A program made the translations under genes and the position numbers. Positions 48,276-60,419 of a DNA stretch of 64,000 nucleotides are shown here, in pieces. Under the pieces are notes generated by a model, which made no database searches, was not told the DNA's origin, and saw only the letters and a list, made by a program, of their open reading frames with translations. How positions within the stretch are numbered: the stretch's first letter is position 1; the number at the start of each line of letters is the position of its first letter. Source of the stretch: Archegozetes longisetosus (lineage: Eukaryota > Arthropoda > Arachnida > Sarcoptiformes > Trhypochthoniidae); contig JAEMBT020000002.1 of the NCBI GenBank assembly GCA_018873245.2, positions 2,766,001 to 2,830,000 of the forward strand. The letters run 5' to 3'.

Positions 48276-49440
48276 AATTGTATAGTACATGATGGACTAG
48301 ATTGTCTAGTACTTTTTTCATAAAACATTTATCATCAATACTATCTCGTATGTTAGAAGGTAGTGAGTTATACAATATTTTAATTTTATTGAAAACATAT
48401 TTATCTGTATTACGTTGTCTATTATTAGGAATATCTAGAAATAATCCGTTTCTTGTATTTCTGAAATAAAATTCATCAATCCAAGAGTTGGGTATAGAAT
48501 TGAACTTATTCCTGATTTTGTACAATAGTAATAATGCTTTAGAATTCCTTCTTTTATTTAATGAATATATGTTAAGTTCTTTAAGTCTATCTTCATAATT
48601 TAAACACCTTTTACCCAATTTATAACAGATATATTTCGTAGCTGTCCTTTGGACTTTTTCTACTCTATTGGATTGTGTAATATTTGGAAACCATATTAAA
48701 CTACAATTTTCTAGAATTGGTGAAGTGTATGTTTTATAAAGTTTCAGAAATACTAGGCCATTTGCACCATTACAAATAAACTTAAGTATTGCCCATTTTT
48801 ATATGCTTTTTGTATTACATAATCTGCTTGTTCATCAAATTTTAACTTCGAATCAAAATATACTACCAAATGTTTATGAGTTGTTACATTTTTTATTGGG
48901 AGACAATTTATTTCATAAGTGTCTATATTAACATTTTGCTTTCTTGTAAACCTAACGTGTTTTGTTTTCATTGCGTTCATTTTCAATCCCATATATATTG
49001 ACCATTTATAGAATTTATTTATTTCATTCTGTAAATTAGTACGATCATTCTCTTCAAATATAGCATTCATTACACTTGAATTATCCGCAAATTGAAAAAG
49101 CTTACTAAATTTAAAAATACTTTTCATCTTTTCAACAAATATATTAAACGCTAATGGAGAATAGACTCCTCCCTGTAAAATTCCCGAACTAACATTGTAT
49201 CGTTCTGATTCTTCTTGACCAAAATCTACATATTGTTTACAATCAATACAAATATTCTCTATTATGTCAAAAAATACACCAGAAATTGCTATCTCATCGA
49301 ACTCAGTTAGCAGTTTTCCATGATCTATTATATCAAATGCGTTTTGATAGTCAAAAAATATGAAGTCTACACAAATGCATTTTTTATCATCCAATTTTGT
49401 ATAGATTTCCTTAAAAATGTCTATCATTTGAGATTCTACA
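48276..49440 (-). pseudogene. Dead non-LTR retrotransposon reverse transcriptase
   Basis: The main open part (49427-48753) covers the RT fingers-palm: CVDFIFFDYQNAFDIIDHG (motif A, Asp), SSGILQGGVYSPLAFNIFVE (motif B), LFQFADNSSVM (motif C, with FADN in place of FADD) and a KTKHVRFTRK region. A one-base shift near 48797 leads into NGANGLVFLKLYKTYTSPIL and then the RLKELNIYSLNKRR and FNSIPNSWID C-terminal segment to 48276. This is typical of Jockey/CR1/L2-like elements. The 5' part (endonuclease) is missing, as after 5' truncation. It abuts the LRR pseudogene. Confidence 0.85.
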
Positions 49441-50003
49441 TTGAGACATTAATATCTCATCAATAGAAGTAGTAGTGAAAGAAGTTTTACTTCAGATATC
49501 TTGTAATTCATTTGTAATTTTCAAGATTTTACTCCAAAAATTAAAAATGAAATTTTTATCAGGTGTTACAGTTACTTAAACAAAACTAGTTTTGTATTAG
49601 TTTATGTAAGGTTTGATTGAACTCATTCATTGGAAAGCAATTTTTTAAATCTTAAAATCATTTATGAGATCAAACCAGATTTGAAAACTTTGGTAAATTA
49701 TGTCGAATTTCATAATTTACACGAAAAATCTGAATGGCAGAAATTAGGTTGAAATACAAAGTTATCTAATGTCAATCAAGAGTATAATATTAATGAACGC
49801 CATTTTTAGTTATTATAAATTTTATTCAATTCTTCGTTAGACTAGATAATTGGATATCATTCCATTCAACAAATACTGTTTAAGCTTCACTTTGAAATCA
49901 TTTACTCTTTAAACCTTTAAATCAATCAAATTCATACGGAATCACAAAAAATATTTTTCTACTGAAAATATTAGTGACTAATGGACTTGTGGCATCTATA
50001 AGT
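49441..50003. other. Gene-poor stretch
   Basis: About 560 bp upstream of the retrotransposon fragment; no continuation of the LRR gene or the reverse transcriptase was recognised. Confidence 0.4.
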
Positions 50004-50642
50004 CATATGATGCGTTGTATGCAGTAACGACTTATAGACTTATGCGTAGAAATGAGAAAATCGCGTTTAAAGTAGCGCAACTTTCAAATACATTTAAATC
50101 ATTTATTTTCAATAATTTACCCAATTTCTTAATATTTTTCTCATGTTTTTCTGCTATAAAATTGGATGTGATCTACGTTTCTTTCCATTTTCTTGACTTT
50201 TGCATCACTTCATTATCAATCAAGTCTATAGGCGTTTGTCTATTAATAACACAATTAGTGATATTTTTGCAATTTATTTTTCAATAAATCGCATATTTTA
50301 AGATTTTAAAAATGAAAACAAATCAACGTAAACAAATAAAAAAAAGTTTTATTTCAAAAGTTTCTAAATAATTGACTCACATTTAACTTAGTATTGCATA
50401 AATAATTGGAATATGCAGTTAACGCACTCATATGACGCATAAGTGCAAAACTACTCTTAGTTGTAATGCTTTTCTATAGGAATTAGAGACAACTTGTTTG
50501 CCGATTTAATCATATTTTGCTCATTGGAAAATATTATGGAAATTTGTCTGAATGTGAAGTAAGACCTAAACATTGTTTAGTGCAATAATCCTCAAACCTT
50601 ATATCTCCACAAAAGTCGTTACTGAATCCAATGCATCATATG
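50004..50642 (-). mobile_element. 640-bp TIR element, copy 2 (inverted)
   Basis: Reverse complement of the element at 4976-5611, with the same CATATGATGC termini and the same length within 3 bp. The small ORF seen in copy 1 is destroyed here (start codon lost, 2-bp deletion in the AAAAGTC.AAGAAAATG region). Confidence 0.8.
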
Positions 50643-51417
50643 CTTAAAGATTTGCACTCAATTCGAAATTAAGCATCTATTCTTTCAGTATTTTTTTCAA
50701 TATTACTGACTGTATTTTGATAAAGTCCACAAACTGCATAAACAATTAAATTGAATCGATACGAGCACTTAAGTAATGCACTCATTCTAATCAACAAACA
50801 GTCAATTTCTAAACAATTCTCTATTCTTGTATTCTGTACAGCTTTTTATTGAGCACCACGTTATAAACTTCATATAAGATAATATTGTTTTTTGATTGCA
50901 TTGCATTCGATGTGTTAGATGAACCGTTATTTAAGCGAACATCATTCTGAAGATGATTGAATTCTTGCAAAATATTAAACAGCTTTACCTTTAGGTATGA
51001 GATTAAAATTGATTTTTCCTAATCATTGTCAAAAAGAAATTAAATCGTCAAAAGTGGTAAACAGAACCTGTTGTCATAGTTTCTACATTCAAAACATCAA
51101 TTTGTTAAAAGTTTTTAGATTCTGAAATAAAAATACATTCACGACTTATTTTTGTTCCTTTATTAGTTTGTCAGTAGTATCAAAGTTTGTAATATTAGTC
51201 AATTTTCAAACATTTCAAGTAAATTGTTCGTTGTCAAAATGCATCGAAATGATCGGAGTGCTAACTATAATCTTGTTAAATACACTCTTTGAACATTTCA
51301 AATAATTTTATTGATTGAATCAATTGTAATTTTGGGACAATCAGCTGACAAGTTGATACATTTGAACTATTTTTCAGGAATTTACAGTCAGTTAATTTTA
51401 TAATCGATTTAGTCATG
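50643..51417. other. Gene-poor stretch
   Basis: About 775 bp with no recognised feature. Confidence 0.4.
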
Positions 51418-51501
51418 TATTAGGTCAAACCATAAGTAATTGCAAACTTTTTCATAATAAAACATGAAAAAGTTTGCAATTACTTATGGTTTGACCTAAT
51501 A
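51418..51501. repeat. Perfect 84-bp hairpin
   Basis: Arms of 38 bases (starting TATTAGGTCAAACCATAAGT) are exact complements around an 8-base loop, AATAAAAC. RNA from either strand would form a long precise stem. No coding content. Confidence 0.92.
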
Positions 51502-51641
51502 AAACAAATTTGATTGTAATTTTGATTTCGTTAATCAAAACTTTTATCATGAGTTGAAGTTTGTTAAACTATTTTTTAGAGACAAACCTTATAACTTGTT
51601 CGGTATTATTCATCGTGTCTATAATATGATCGATTTTGGGA

Positions 51642-51857
51642 ATGGTTGCTATTTTCAAAGAGAAACTACTTTTAATTGTGACTAATGCTATAGTTATGGC
51701 AATTGTTGGCACATTATTACTGATTTGTAGTCGTTATTACTATTTGGTCTCAATGTTTGCATTTATTAACACATCGTTTGCCTTATTATTTGCTTACTTT
51801 CTCCATAAGCGAACTAATATTAAGATTATTGATGTGAATCATACTAATACTTATTAA
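51642..51857 (+). CDS. Small hydrophobic ORF, uncertain
   Basis: From ATG at 51642, about 71 codons with two hydrophobic segments (LIVTNAIVMAIVGTLLLIC and LVSMFAFINTSFALLFAYF) and a basic/polar tail (HKRTNIKIIDVNHTNTY). It could be a small two-span membrane protein or one exon of a larger gene. No family was recognised, and AT-rich DNA gives hydrophobic frames by chance. Confidence 0.25.
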   Translation: MVAIFKEKLLLIVTNAIVMAIVGTLLLICSRYYYLVSMFAFINTSFALLFAYFLHKRTNIKIIDVNHTNTY

Positions 51858-54800
51858 AGATTTTATTATTAAATCTAAATCATTATATAATTGTATCTAT
51901 AAATACTAACTAAATATGTTGTTAATCGTAATAGTATCTTTAGTTTATGCTGAAACTCTAGCGAAAATTTGAGTTAATGTTGAGATTATTCAAATTAAAA
52001 TAACTTAATTCAATGAATATTTGAATACATTTATAATGAGTCTATTGAAGAGATAAGTTTTGTTTAAACATAAAACTAATAATTTTGTTCATCAACTTAT
52101 TAATCAAAATATAAAGGACTTAGTTTTAAAGATTCTCGTCTAAAAATTCACATCATTGATAAACTGTCGTATTTTTTCAAAAAATTATTTTTGCTTTCGA
52201 TTGTTCTACCGATAAGGTTTACATATTGGCAGAGTCTGCAATTAAGCTAAATGCCTGTTCTTAGTCTTATATTAAACATGCTTTTGTTAAATTATAGAAT
52301 ATCAAAGTTAACAGAATAGTAAAATTCAATTTTAACTAAAACTCATATATATATTAACATTTAAATTGACGCTAATGCTAATTAAAGTTTAAATTGATCT
52401 CATTTTAGTTTTTTTCTCTGACCTAGTCACACGACTTCTTTACAAACTAATTCTTTAAGTAGTGATTGGGCATTTTTCATAGTTTAGGCACAAAAGTCGA
52501 TTACTACTATTATAGCCTATGCTGAATTTAATTTTAGTCAACAGTTTGATTAACTTAAACATAAAGTTTCTAAAAATGAACAAACTCAACTCTGTATTGT
52601 TTTCATATCACTGGTTCAATTTTTAGCCAATTTTTTCAGTATTACTGAACTTTTGAGAAACTTTTGTTGTCTGTTTCTTTATTATTCATTTCTAATAATT
52701 TAAAATAACTTTTCATTTGATTATTTTTTTTCATTTAAAATTGATACTATTTTTGTTCAAAATGTCTTATAAGTCATTCGTATGAATAAATGTTGACAAA
52801 TCTTTAATATTTGACAGCTTCTTATCAATAATTTAGTTAATGATTAAATCGAAATTCTACATAAGTCAAAAATAATTGAGACAGGAATTCAATTTTAGAA
52901 CCCAACAAATGATGAGTAACGCATATCATTTTTAAGGTATCAACATGTTTGCATAAAAATATGCTCAATTATGAAAAAAGTGGTCACATTTCGATGGCTA
53001 CCACTCTATTCAATAGATTCTACTAGACATTTGTGAAACTGCTTTACATTTGAAATCTGTCTTCGAGTCAAATTAAAACCTTTTCTCATTTTATCAAGGT
53101 ATTCGATGTACCGAACATTTAATTTGCCAACCATTTGGTGTCTCTTTTGCAAACATTTAACACATTTTCCATTTGTTTTTGGATTCCATCTTCGTTAACC
53201 GAAAGATTATCGGTAAAAGATTCTCCTTCAATCGCATAATCTCTTTATAACTGCTAAGTCGACTGAAATCCATTTAATCAAACTTATCAAAAAAAAATTA
53301 GAATAAACTAGATGCAGTTAAATAATTGAGACCATTTTTCACAATCTTATTTTAAATTAAAATCAATTCCATTAGACCTTAATTAATCTAAAGATAAATA
53401 AATAGTAAAGTACTTGAGTATATTTGTCTAGGAATAAAATAACTTAAATCGATTTTTGTGAAACAAATTGTTTCTTTTTGTCGTCGATACTTTTAATCCA
53501 CCCTTCTTTTTAATTCATTCGAATGGGATTCGTTTGCATAATATTCTTTCATTACTTTTATTAAACCTTTCAATTTCTAATTACTGAACTTGGGCTCAGT
53601 TTTAAGAACTGAGCTTTTATTCAAGATATGATCACTTAAAGCACAGTTTTGATGACTCTTTCTTTTATTCATTTGACAGATTCACTAGACTGACTTTTCT
53701 TATTATTGTTCGTCGTCGTTGTGGGAGTATTTGAATTTTCTTTCGTAATAATTATTAATTACTGAATTAATAGTAGAATATAAGAATTAATACTTGAGGC
53801 GAATGTTTCGAAACATATATTTTTGTTTGAAACAATTTCAATCATTTTGTTATAAATATAAAACAAAACACTATTTATGTTATCTTTGATTACAATATTA
53901 TATTTATTTTTACTAAGCTCTACGAAATTCTTGAAATTCTATGTAACTCCGGTTAGACTTAGGAGTGTAAAATAACATTAAAAGTTTGACATTTGAAAAT
54001 ATTTGACTCAAAATTTTTAAAAACAGAATCATAGCTAATTAGAATAACATGACTTTAATTTGAAACCTATTTCTGTTTTGTGAACTGTGTTAGAAATGTT
54101 TTGGCCGAGTATTAGGCATGCGATAGTTTTTTGGAGTGCTCAACAGAATGGCCATTAAGCCACTGGGGTTTCGAGTACGTATTAAAACTAGTGAGACCAT
54201 TGTTATTCATCAAAATTCCACGGAACTTTAGTCCATCATCTCTGCAGAGCTCATGTAATCTGTACTTTATACCGATTGAAAAAATAATAAATTAGGCTTT
54301 CGCATGTTTTGATATGGAGATACAGTGCTTTAAAAGTTATTTGGCTGAGTGCAGAACACTTTCAATAACGAGCGCCCTGTCCCTAACCTAACCTGACTAA
54401 CTTAACTAGATTAAGTACAATACCACTACGAAGGTTAAGTTAGTTAGGTAAAGTTAAAGGTTTGTTGCGCATAGAGAGCTGGATCTGAAGGCAAATTCGA
54501 GTGCTACATAATTGTTGCATTCCTAATACTGGAACAAAATTAGTACAAGTATAGTGCCAATATTTACTGTAGGACCTTTATAGGACCGCAAATTTTGCCA
54601 ACAATCACTACTACAGATAACTGTCCTTAAACTTACAACTGTGTTCCAAGACAATTCTTAAGCTGATCCTTAAGTACGAGCGTTTTGAGGATCGATTCAA
54701 GAGCAACAAATTATTTGAGTTGTATTCTAAGATATCACCTTAATGATACTCCGAGCTAATTGACTAACAAAAACACAATCAGCCAATATGCTTTCAGTTT

Positions 54801-55210
54801 TTAGAGATGCTTGCGATTAAGTGAACTCAACCACTTTGAGAGTTCTCAATCAATTCCTCAGATATTTTCAAGTGTAAGGGCCGGTGTAAGACTTGCTTTT
54901 CTGAGTGGTTTTTTGGATACTGAGTTGCCACTTAATTGTTAAGCGCCAGTTACCGCTAAGAGTGCTATTAAAATACAGCTGTTAAACTAAAACTTTACTT
55001 CTTGCAATCAGTTAATCCAAAGAAATGAATGGTCAATCATATGTCTGAGCTTTTAAACGCCTCTTTTTATAGGTAAGGGAATCATATTTTAATAAAATGA
55101 GTCAGGCATTTACTATAAATTGGTGTAAGTCATTTACTTTTATTAAATTCATTTATTCTCAACCTTATCATAGGGAGTGCGCTCTTTGATTATGAAAAAA
55201 ACTTAGGCCG
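51858..55210. other. Long gene-poor stretch
   Basis: About 3.35 kb without a recognised gene. A slightly GC-richer patch at 54100-54950 looks like old repeat sequence; at 54390-54450 a CTAACTTAAC/GTTAAGTTAG inverted repeat is present. No transposase text could be read. Confidence 0.45.
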
Positions 55211-55336
55211 ATATGCACAAGTCGAGACTTAACTAAAACTGTTTTAAACGTTAGTTGTGTAATGAGTTTTAAAACGCGTTTCAGGTTTTGAGTCGGTTTT
55301 AAGACTTAAAACCGTTTTAAATAGAGTTGTGCATAC
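55211..55336. repeat. Short foldback element
   Basis: Imperfect inverted ends TATGCACAA....CTAAAACTGTTTTAAA and ATTTAAAACGG...TTGTGCATA enclose repeated GTTTTAAAACG-like motifs. Non-coding MITE candidate. Confidence 0.5.
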
Positions 55337-55618
55337 AGGTCTTAAAATTTAAGTTGGAAAATCTCAGACATTCTCTTAACTTTCCTATCACTTAAATTTA
55401 GTTTTTGAAAAATATAATACTTTTATTCACGTGTATTAAACATTTAATATTCAGCTGTTCCAGAAGTCTGTTCGCAACTGATAAATAGATAACAATAGGT
55501 TGAATATTTTTCAAATATAAAGATGAACACAAAATGCAATTTCAATAGAAATGATTAACGAGTTATAACAATGAGTAATGAGTCATGAATTCAAAATACA
55601 AATTTTAATCCAGTTCGA

Positions 55619-58124
55619 TTATCTTGTTTTAATCTTTGGTCTCTTTCGTGGATCTCGAGGACTATCCACTACTTCTTGATTAAGGGACCTTTTTCTTGGA
55701 TCATGAGGAGAATCAGCTTTTTCCTGTTTAACAGATATTTTTTGTCGATCTTGAGAAATATCAATCACTTCTCGTTTTATAGATCTTATTAGTGGATCTC
55801 TAGTCATAACTTCTTCATCACTAATGATCTCATTTATGGGATCTCTTAAAATAGCTTTTATTTCTTCATTAATAGATTCTTCGAGATCTAGTTCGAGATT
55901 CATTAAATCCATGGAAACTTGAGTTAAATTTTCGATTTTGTCGATACTCTACAAGAATTAAAATAAATGAATTACGAAAATAGTAGAGGTCGAGTGAAAG
56001 ATCAATCAATTTTTATCAAATTCTAATTTTCGCATAACTATTGATGAACTTTTTGATGGAAACAAAATACTTACTGCGATTTTGGCGATGTTTTCATTTT
56101 TTTCTTCAGATCTATCTAACTTCTCAGTTTTGTTATCAACCGTTTGTTCAATAGTTTTCACTTTTTGTTCACTTGTCACTATTTTTGGTCTCTTTCGCGG
56201 ATCTCGAGAATTATCAACTATTCCCCCTTCAAAAGAAATCTTTTGTTTATCTGGAGGAATATCTGCTGTCTCTTGTTTGTTAGAACTAATTTGTGGGTCT
56301 CTAGGAGTAATAAATTTTTCGCTAGTGATAGACTTATTTCTAGGATCTCGAGAAATGATCACTTCTTCGTTAATAACAGTTTCATTAGGTGCTGGTTCGT
56401 CATTCTCTAAATCCATCAGCACTTCCGCTAAACATTCACTTTCTTCAATATTCTATCAAATCATAAAATAATGAGAATAATAGAAGTTTCTAAATACTGA
56501 GAATTTTCTCAGCTGTAAATCAAATTGCTTATGAGTCACTATTAACGTAAAATACTTACTGTTACTCTATTGGTGTCTTCATTTTTGTCATGAGATTCAC
56601 TCGATGTCTCAGTTTTATTCTCAACTGTTTGTACTTTAGTGCCAATTTTCTGTTCATTATTTAGATCTGATAGCATTTTATTGCTACTAAGAAAGACTTT
56701 GAGCAAATAATGTTTAATTTGATCGCTTTCTCCAATTTTCATGATTTTCTTAAAAGTGGCATTTTTCTCACTATATATGTGTGTCAAATCAATTGTATGA
56801 ATAATTTTGAGTAAATCAAAAATATCGGACGCATTCTTATTAACTTTCATCTTATCAAAGGCGTCAAAATTCTAAACGATAAAAACAACTAAATGACTGT
56901 AACTCAAAATTTTTTCAAGTATTTAATGAGTTATTTCGCGATACCTCAGCATAAAACTTGGCCCAATTGTGAAACTCATTATCACATTTGCCTATATTAT
57001 AGTCCTTATAGCCATAAGCTATCATTTGAGACGAGACTCCTGTCCATTGTTTCGGCTTATGTTTGACTTTCTTCGCAAAAGGGATTCCTTTCATATAAAT
57101 TATTTGAATCATTAGATGAAAGCATTTAATTTCATCGGCCTTTGATTCGAGAGTTTTCTCTAAAGGACTTTTAACAACTGAATTATCTTCATTTTTATTG
57201 ATATTTTCTGAAATATTCTCTATTTTCAGACTTTCTCTCAATTGTATAACTTTCTTGTAATAACTTTTATCTGGACTTAAAATCATTGAATTGAACTCAT
57301 GTAAAAATGGAAAAAGACTACAAGCAGTCGAAGAATTGGGAGACTTTTCGAGAACCTATCGATAGAAAGAGACAATTACTTAAATCAAAAGCAATAATGA
57401 AAACTCCAAAAACAAGTAGTACTGTAATATAGCACTCCATAAAATAGTCAAAACAATGCTTCCAGTTCTTGGGCACAAAGTTTTTATATCCAAAAGATCT
57501 CATTTTAAAGGGAATGATATTAAACCATTCGTAATCTGTTATTGAATCGCATCTATTATTAGAAAAATCCTTAATTATTTCCAACATATCTGAATATCGT
57601 TTATAACTATCAAAGTTTAAGTCGAGCTTCAATTTCTTCAGACGCGGATCAGAAACACGATCGACAGATACGGGACAGATGTTGCAATAATACTCGTGAG
57701 GAATATATGATTGAGAGTTGTTTATGTTGTCGCCAGTTTGCATTTGGTTTTGTTGTAATTCATAGTAGTTGTCGATTGAGTTGTGATAAACATGATTGAG
57801 ATCAAAAAATTGACGTTTAGGTAAAACACGAATAACTGATCCATGTTTTATAAAAGTCTCCAAATTGTCTATTATTTTGCATTTATTGCTATCAACTATC
57901 TGTAATTTACAAATAATTAGTTAATTCATAAATAATTCAATCAAAACAACGATTACTTCAAACAAATGTGTTTCAAACGAAATGTTTTGATTTAGGGCTA
58001 CTCTAATGATTTGTTGTATTTTCTCAAAAATATTAGTAAAGCAAACACTACTTATATCATCATTAATAACTAGATCATAATTTTTATCATTAAAAATAAC
58101 AAAACACTCGAAATTTAGGGCCAT
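55619..58124 (-). CDS. Six-exon gene with duplicated RDPR-motif exons
   Basis: Exons 58124-57957, 57899-57423, 57355-56945, 56871-56560, 56452-56075 and 55948-55619, every one phase 0, total 691 residues with no stop. The family is not recognised with confidence. Exon 1 and the start of exon 2 encode a compact N-terminal domain (ALNFECFVIFNDKNYDLV...GSVIRVLPKR). Exons 2 and 3 share a motif (SFGYKNF... W..CFDYF and AYGYKDY...F.NWAKFY). Exon 4 has a helical segment resembling a TFIIS N-terminal/LW fold (FDLLKIIHTIDL...FKKIMKI). Exons 5 and 6 are acidic, with RDPR repeats ending SRDPRKRPKI, which looks like a nuclear signal. SDPRLKK also occurs in exon 2. The donor of exon 2 (ACA|GTACTA) is weak. 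A nuclear transcription or RNA-processing role is a guess. Confidence 0.7.
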
Positions 58125-58671
58125 TTTTCTTGTTTATTTTCTTTTGTTCACTTTTTAGTCAAATGTTTTGATTTTTAAATTAACGCCAAACATAAACAAA
58201 ACACAATAATTACGTCTTTTATAGTTTTGTGACGTTTTTCAAAGATTAAGAACTCATCTAGAGTGTTTTACCATTTTTAATTCGAGTTTTTTAAGATGAT
58301 AAACTGAAAATATTACAGTCTATTGATATTCAATCAATAAAATCGTTAAAACTTAAACTTTTATCGGAAAAATTTGATTCAACTCGAAATTGAACTGAAA
58401 ATCAAACTTTTGTAAATTACATGCAATAACTTAACATGTTCTTTCTTATATCGTCTGGTACTATTGTGCTGGCATACTTTATACTGTTCAACTGACCTTG
58501 CATTTAGTACTATTTAAATCTGATCTTAAATACATTCGAAACTGATCTAATTGGATCGAGTCAATGAACTTAATCTGACCGATATGGAACGATATTTATT
58601 TTTATCTGGTTAAATATGATCTAATGTGATTGAATCTAAAGGTTTAACCTTTAAATTGGTATGTATGGCAT

Positions 58672-58734
58672 CAGAGTTACTCAAGGTCTGGCGGCGCAGT
58701 GGGTGTAAAACCCGATCTTCCTTGGGTGACTCTA
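58672..58734. mobile_element. 63-bp hAT-type micro-MITE with perfect 8-bp duplication
   Basis: Termini CAGAGTTACTCAAGG and CCTTGGGTGACTCTA form 15-bp inverted repeats with three mismatches, two of them G-T. TATGGCAT flanks both sides exactly (58664-58671, 58735-58742). The body is GC-rich (GGCGGCGCAGTGGG...ACCC) in an AT-rich setting. An 8-bp duplication fits hAT. Confidence 0.75.
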
Positions 58735-59570
58735 TATGGCATGATATGTAGAAAATATATAATGGGTATTTACTTTGAGAAAACTACCTATTTTCTTATT
58801 ATTAACTCAGCTAAATTAGCCTCTATAAAGTTAAATGATTGAATTCCAACTATAATTTTGTTTGACATTTAATAAATTGATATCAGGTTTGAGATACTAT
58901 AGTACATAATGGGTAAAGGATATAACGTAATACTTTCTTAGGTGGTTGAATTATTTTATATTATCTGTGTAAAAGATTTTATTGAATATGTATCTTAAGT
59001 GAAATTGGTAAAGTACTTCAAATCCGAATTGATTATATCGCTAAATTAAAGAATTTGTTGAACCTAACAGACTATTACTACGCAAGCTAAAAAGGCTGAG
59101 GAATTGATCGCTAACCCTAATTTTGGAATTGGAAACGAAGCCTTAAGGAGTAATTTAGAGGAAGCTGAGGAAAAATGGCTAAGCTGGTCTAAGCAAGTCT
59201 AAGCACAGAATAAATTATGATAATGCGACAAAGAACAAGTTTATTTTAGAAAGAATAAAATTAGAAGCGGTAAACACAAAATTAAAAGCAATATAAGTAC
59301 GAATATTACTTTCTGAGTTTGATATGCGTTTAGTAATTTGTCAACCGTATAGTATAAACTGCTGTCTTAAAGTTCTTTTCAATTAGTAGAATGAGAAAGA
59401 ATTTTTAAAGTGAGTTTTAGTTTGTGTTTAGTTAAATTGCGGCTGAAAATTAAGAAATTTTCCCGGATTATCTGTCTGTTGCATGTCGAAGGTGTTCTAT
59501 CACAAAAAGACCCTTAAAGCTGATATTTGTTATGGTTTCTTTATCATTACTACTACTATATACGCCCGGT

Positions 59571-59653
59571 CAGGATAGTCTTTTCGAAAAATGCAAAACA
59601 TGAATTTCACGATAAAAGATAATTTTTTCATTCTTCGAAAATGACTATCCCTG
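59571..59653. repeat. 83-bp hairpin MITE
   Basis: Left CAGGATAGTCTTTTCGAAAA, right TTCGAAAATGACTATCCCTG: near-complementary arms of about 23 bp. The CAGG(G)ATAGTC start resembles DNA-transposon termini. Non-coding. Confidence 0.55.
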
Positions 59654-60419
59654 GATGAATGATATTAGTCGCGATTTTAACGCAGAAAGACATGTTTTTA
59701 AAGTTAAAAAAAGAAAAAATCATTTTAGGCAGACATTTTCGAAAACTCAAATATTTAATTCATTAATTCTTTTCATAACATCGTCTAATATTCCCATTTC
59801 GGTTTGTAACTCAAATAGTCGATCTGTCCTATCGCTATATTTTCAGTCAAATTCAAACTTGATCGTATTGAAGAATCATCCAAACTTATATTAATTTTTT
59901 ATCTGTATTAAAATACACGACGGAACTGTCATTAGAATCACTTAACGGGAAAGATGGGATAAAAAATTCGCGGGAAGAGGCATGGGATAACTTTACGCTC
60001 ATTCGTCAATTATTCGCAAAATTGAATGACTTAAAAATAGCCCACAATTCCATTGGTGTAATATTTGTAACATTACAGTACTCTTAAAGTTACAGTCACT
60101 CCTTTTTTATTTGGATTATTCTAAAATCCATTCAAATGCATTGCAAAAAAGTTACGCGTATAGAAATGTGGGGTCCAACATCAGACGAGGTTTTATTATC
60201 AATGGTTAAAATTTTAATTATAGTTCATACAGTGTTTAGATTAAAATTATGTAGTTTTACTAAATAATAGTAAATAATAGAATACTCGATTTCTTGGATT
60301 TTTTGCATTTATAATTTATTTTTAATAAAATTTCAAAATATTTTTCGGATCAAAAAGACTCCACAATTCCAGCAAGGAGTTAAGGATCGTATTAATCCTT
60401 AATTCTTAATATTAAGAAA

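Larger units (their letters stand above)
58125..60419. other. Gene-poor stretch with small repeats
   Basis: About 2.3 kb. Holds a 63-bp hAT-type MITE (58672-58734), a hairpin MITE (59571-59653), and at about 59085-59205 a short open stretch reading KKAEELIANPNFGIGNEALR then SNLEEAEEKWLSWSKQ, a coiled-coil-like remnant of unknown origin that stops on both sides. A 79-codon frame at 59655-59894 shows no family features. Confidence 0.45.

Noticed and set aside
54390-54460. CCTAACCTAACC, like the arthropod telomere repeat TTAGG
   Set aside because: Only two units, followed by an ordinary inverted repeat; not a telomeric array.
56082-56471. Plus-strand frames of 129 and 88 codons opposite the RDPR exon
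   Set aside because: Shadows of the low-complexity acidic exon 5, which joins neighbours in phase on the minus strand.
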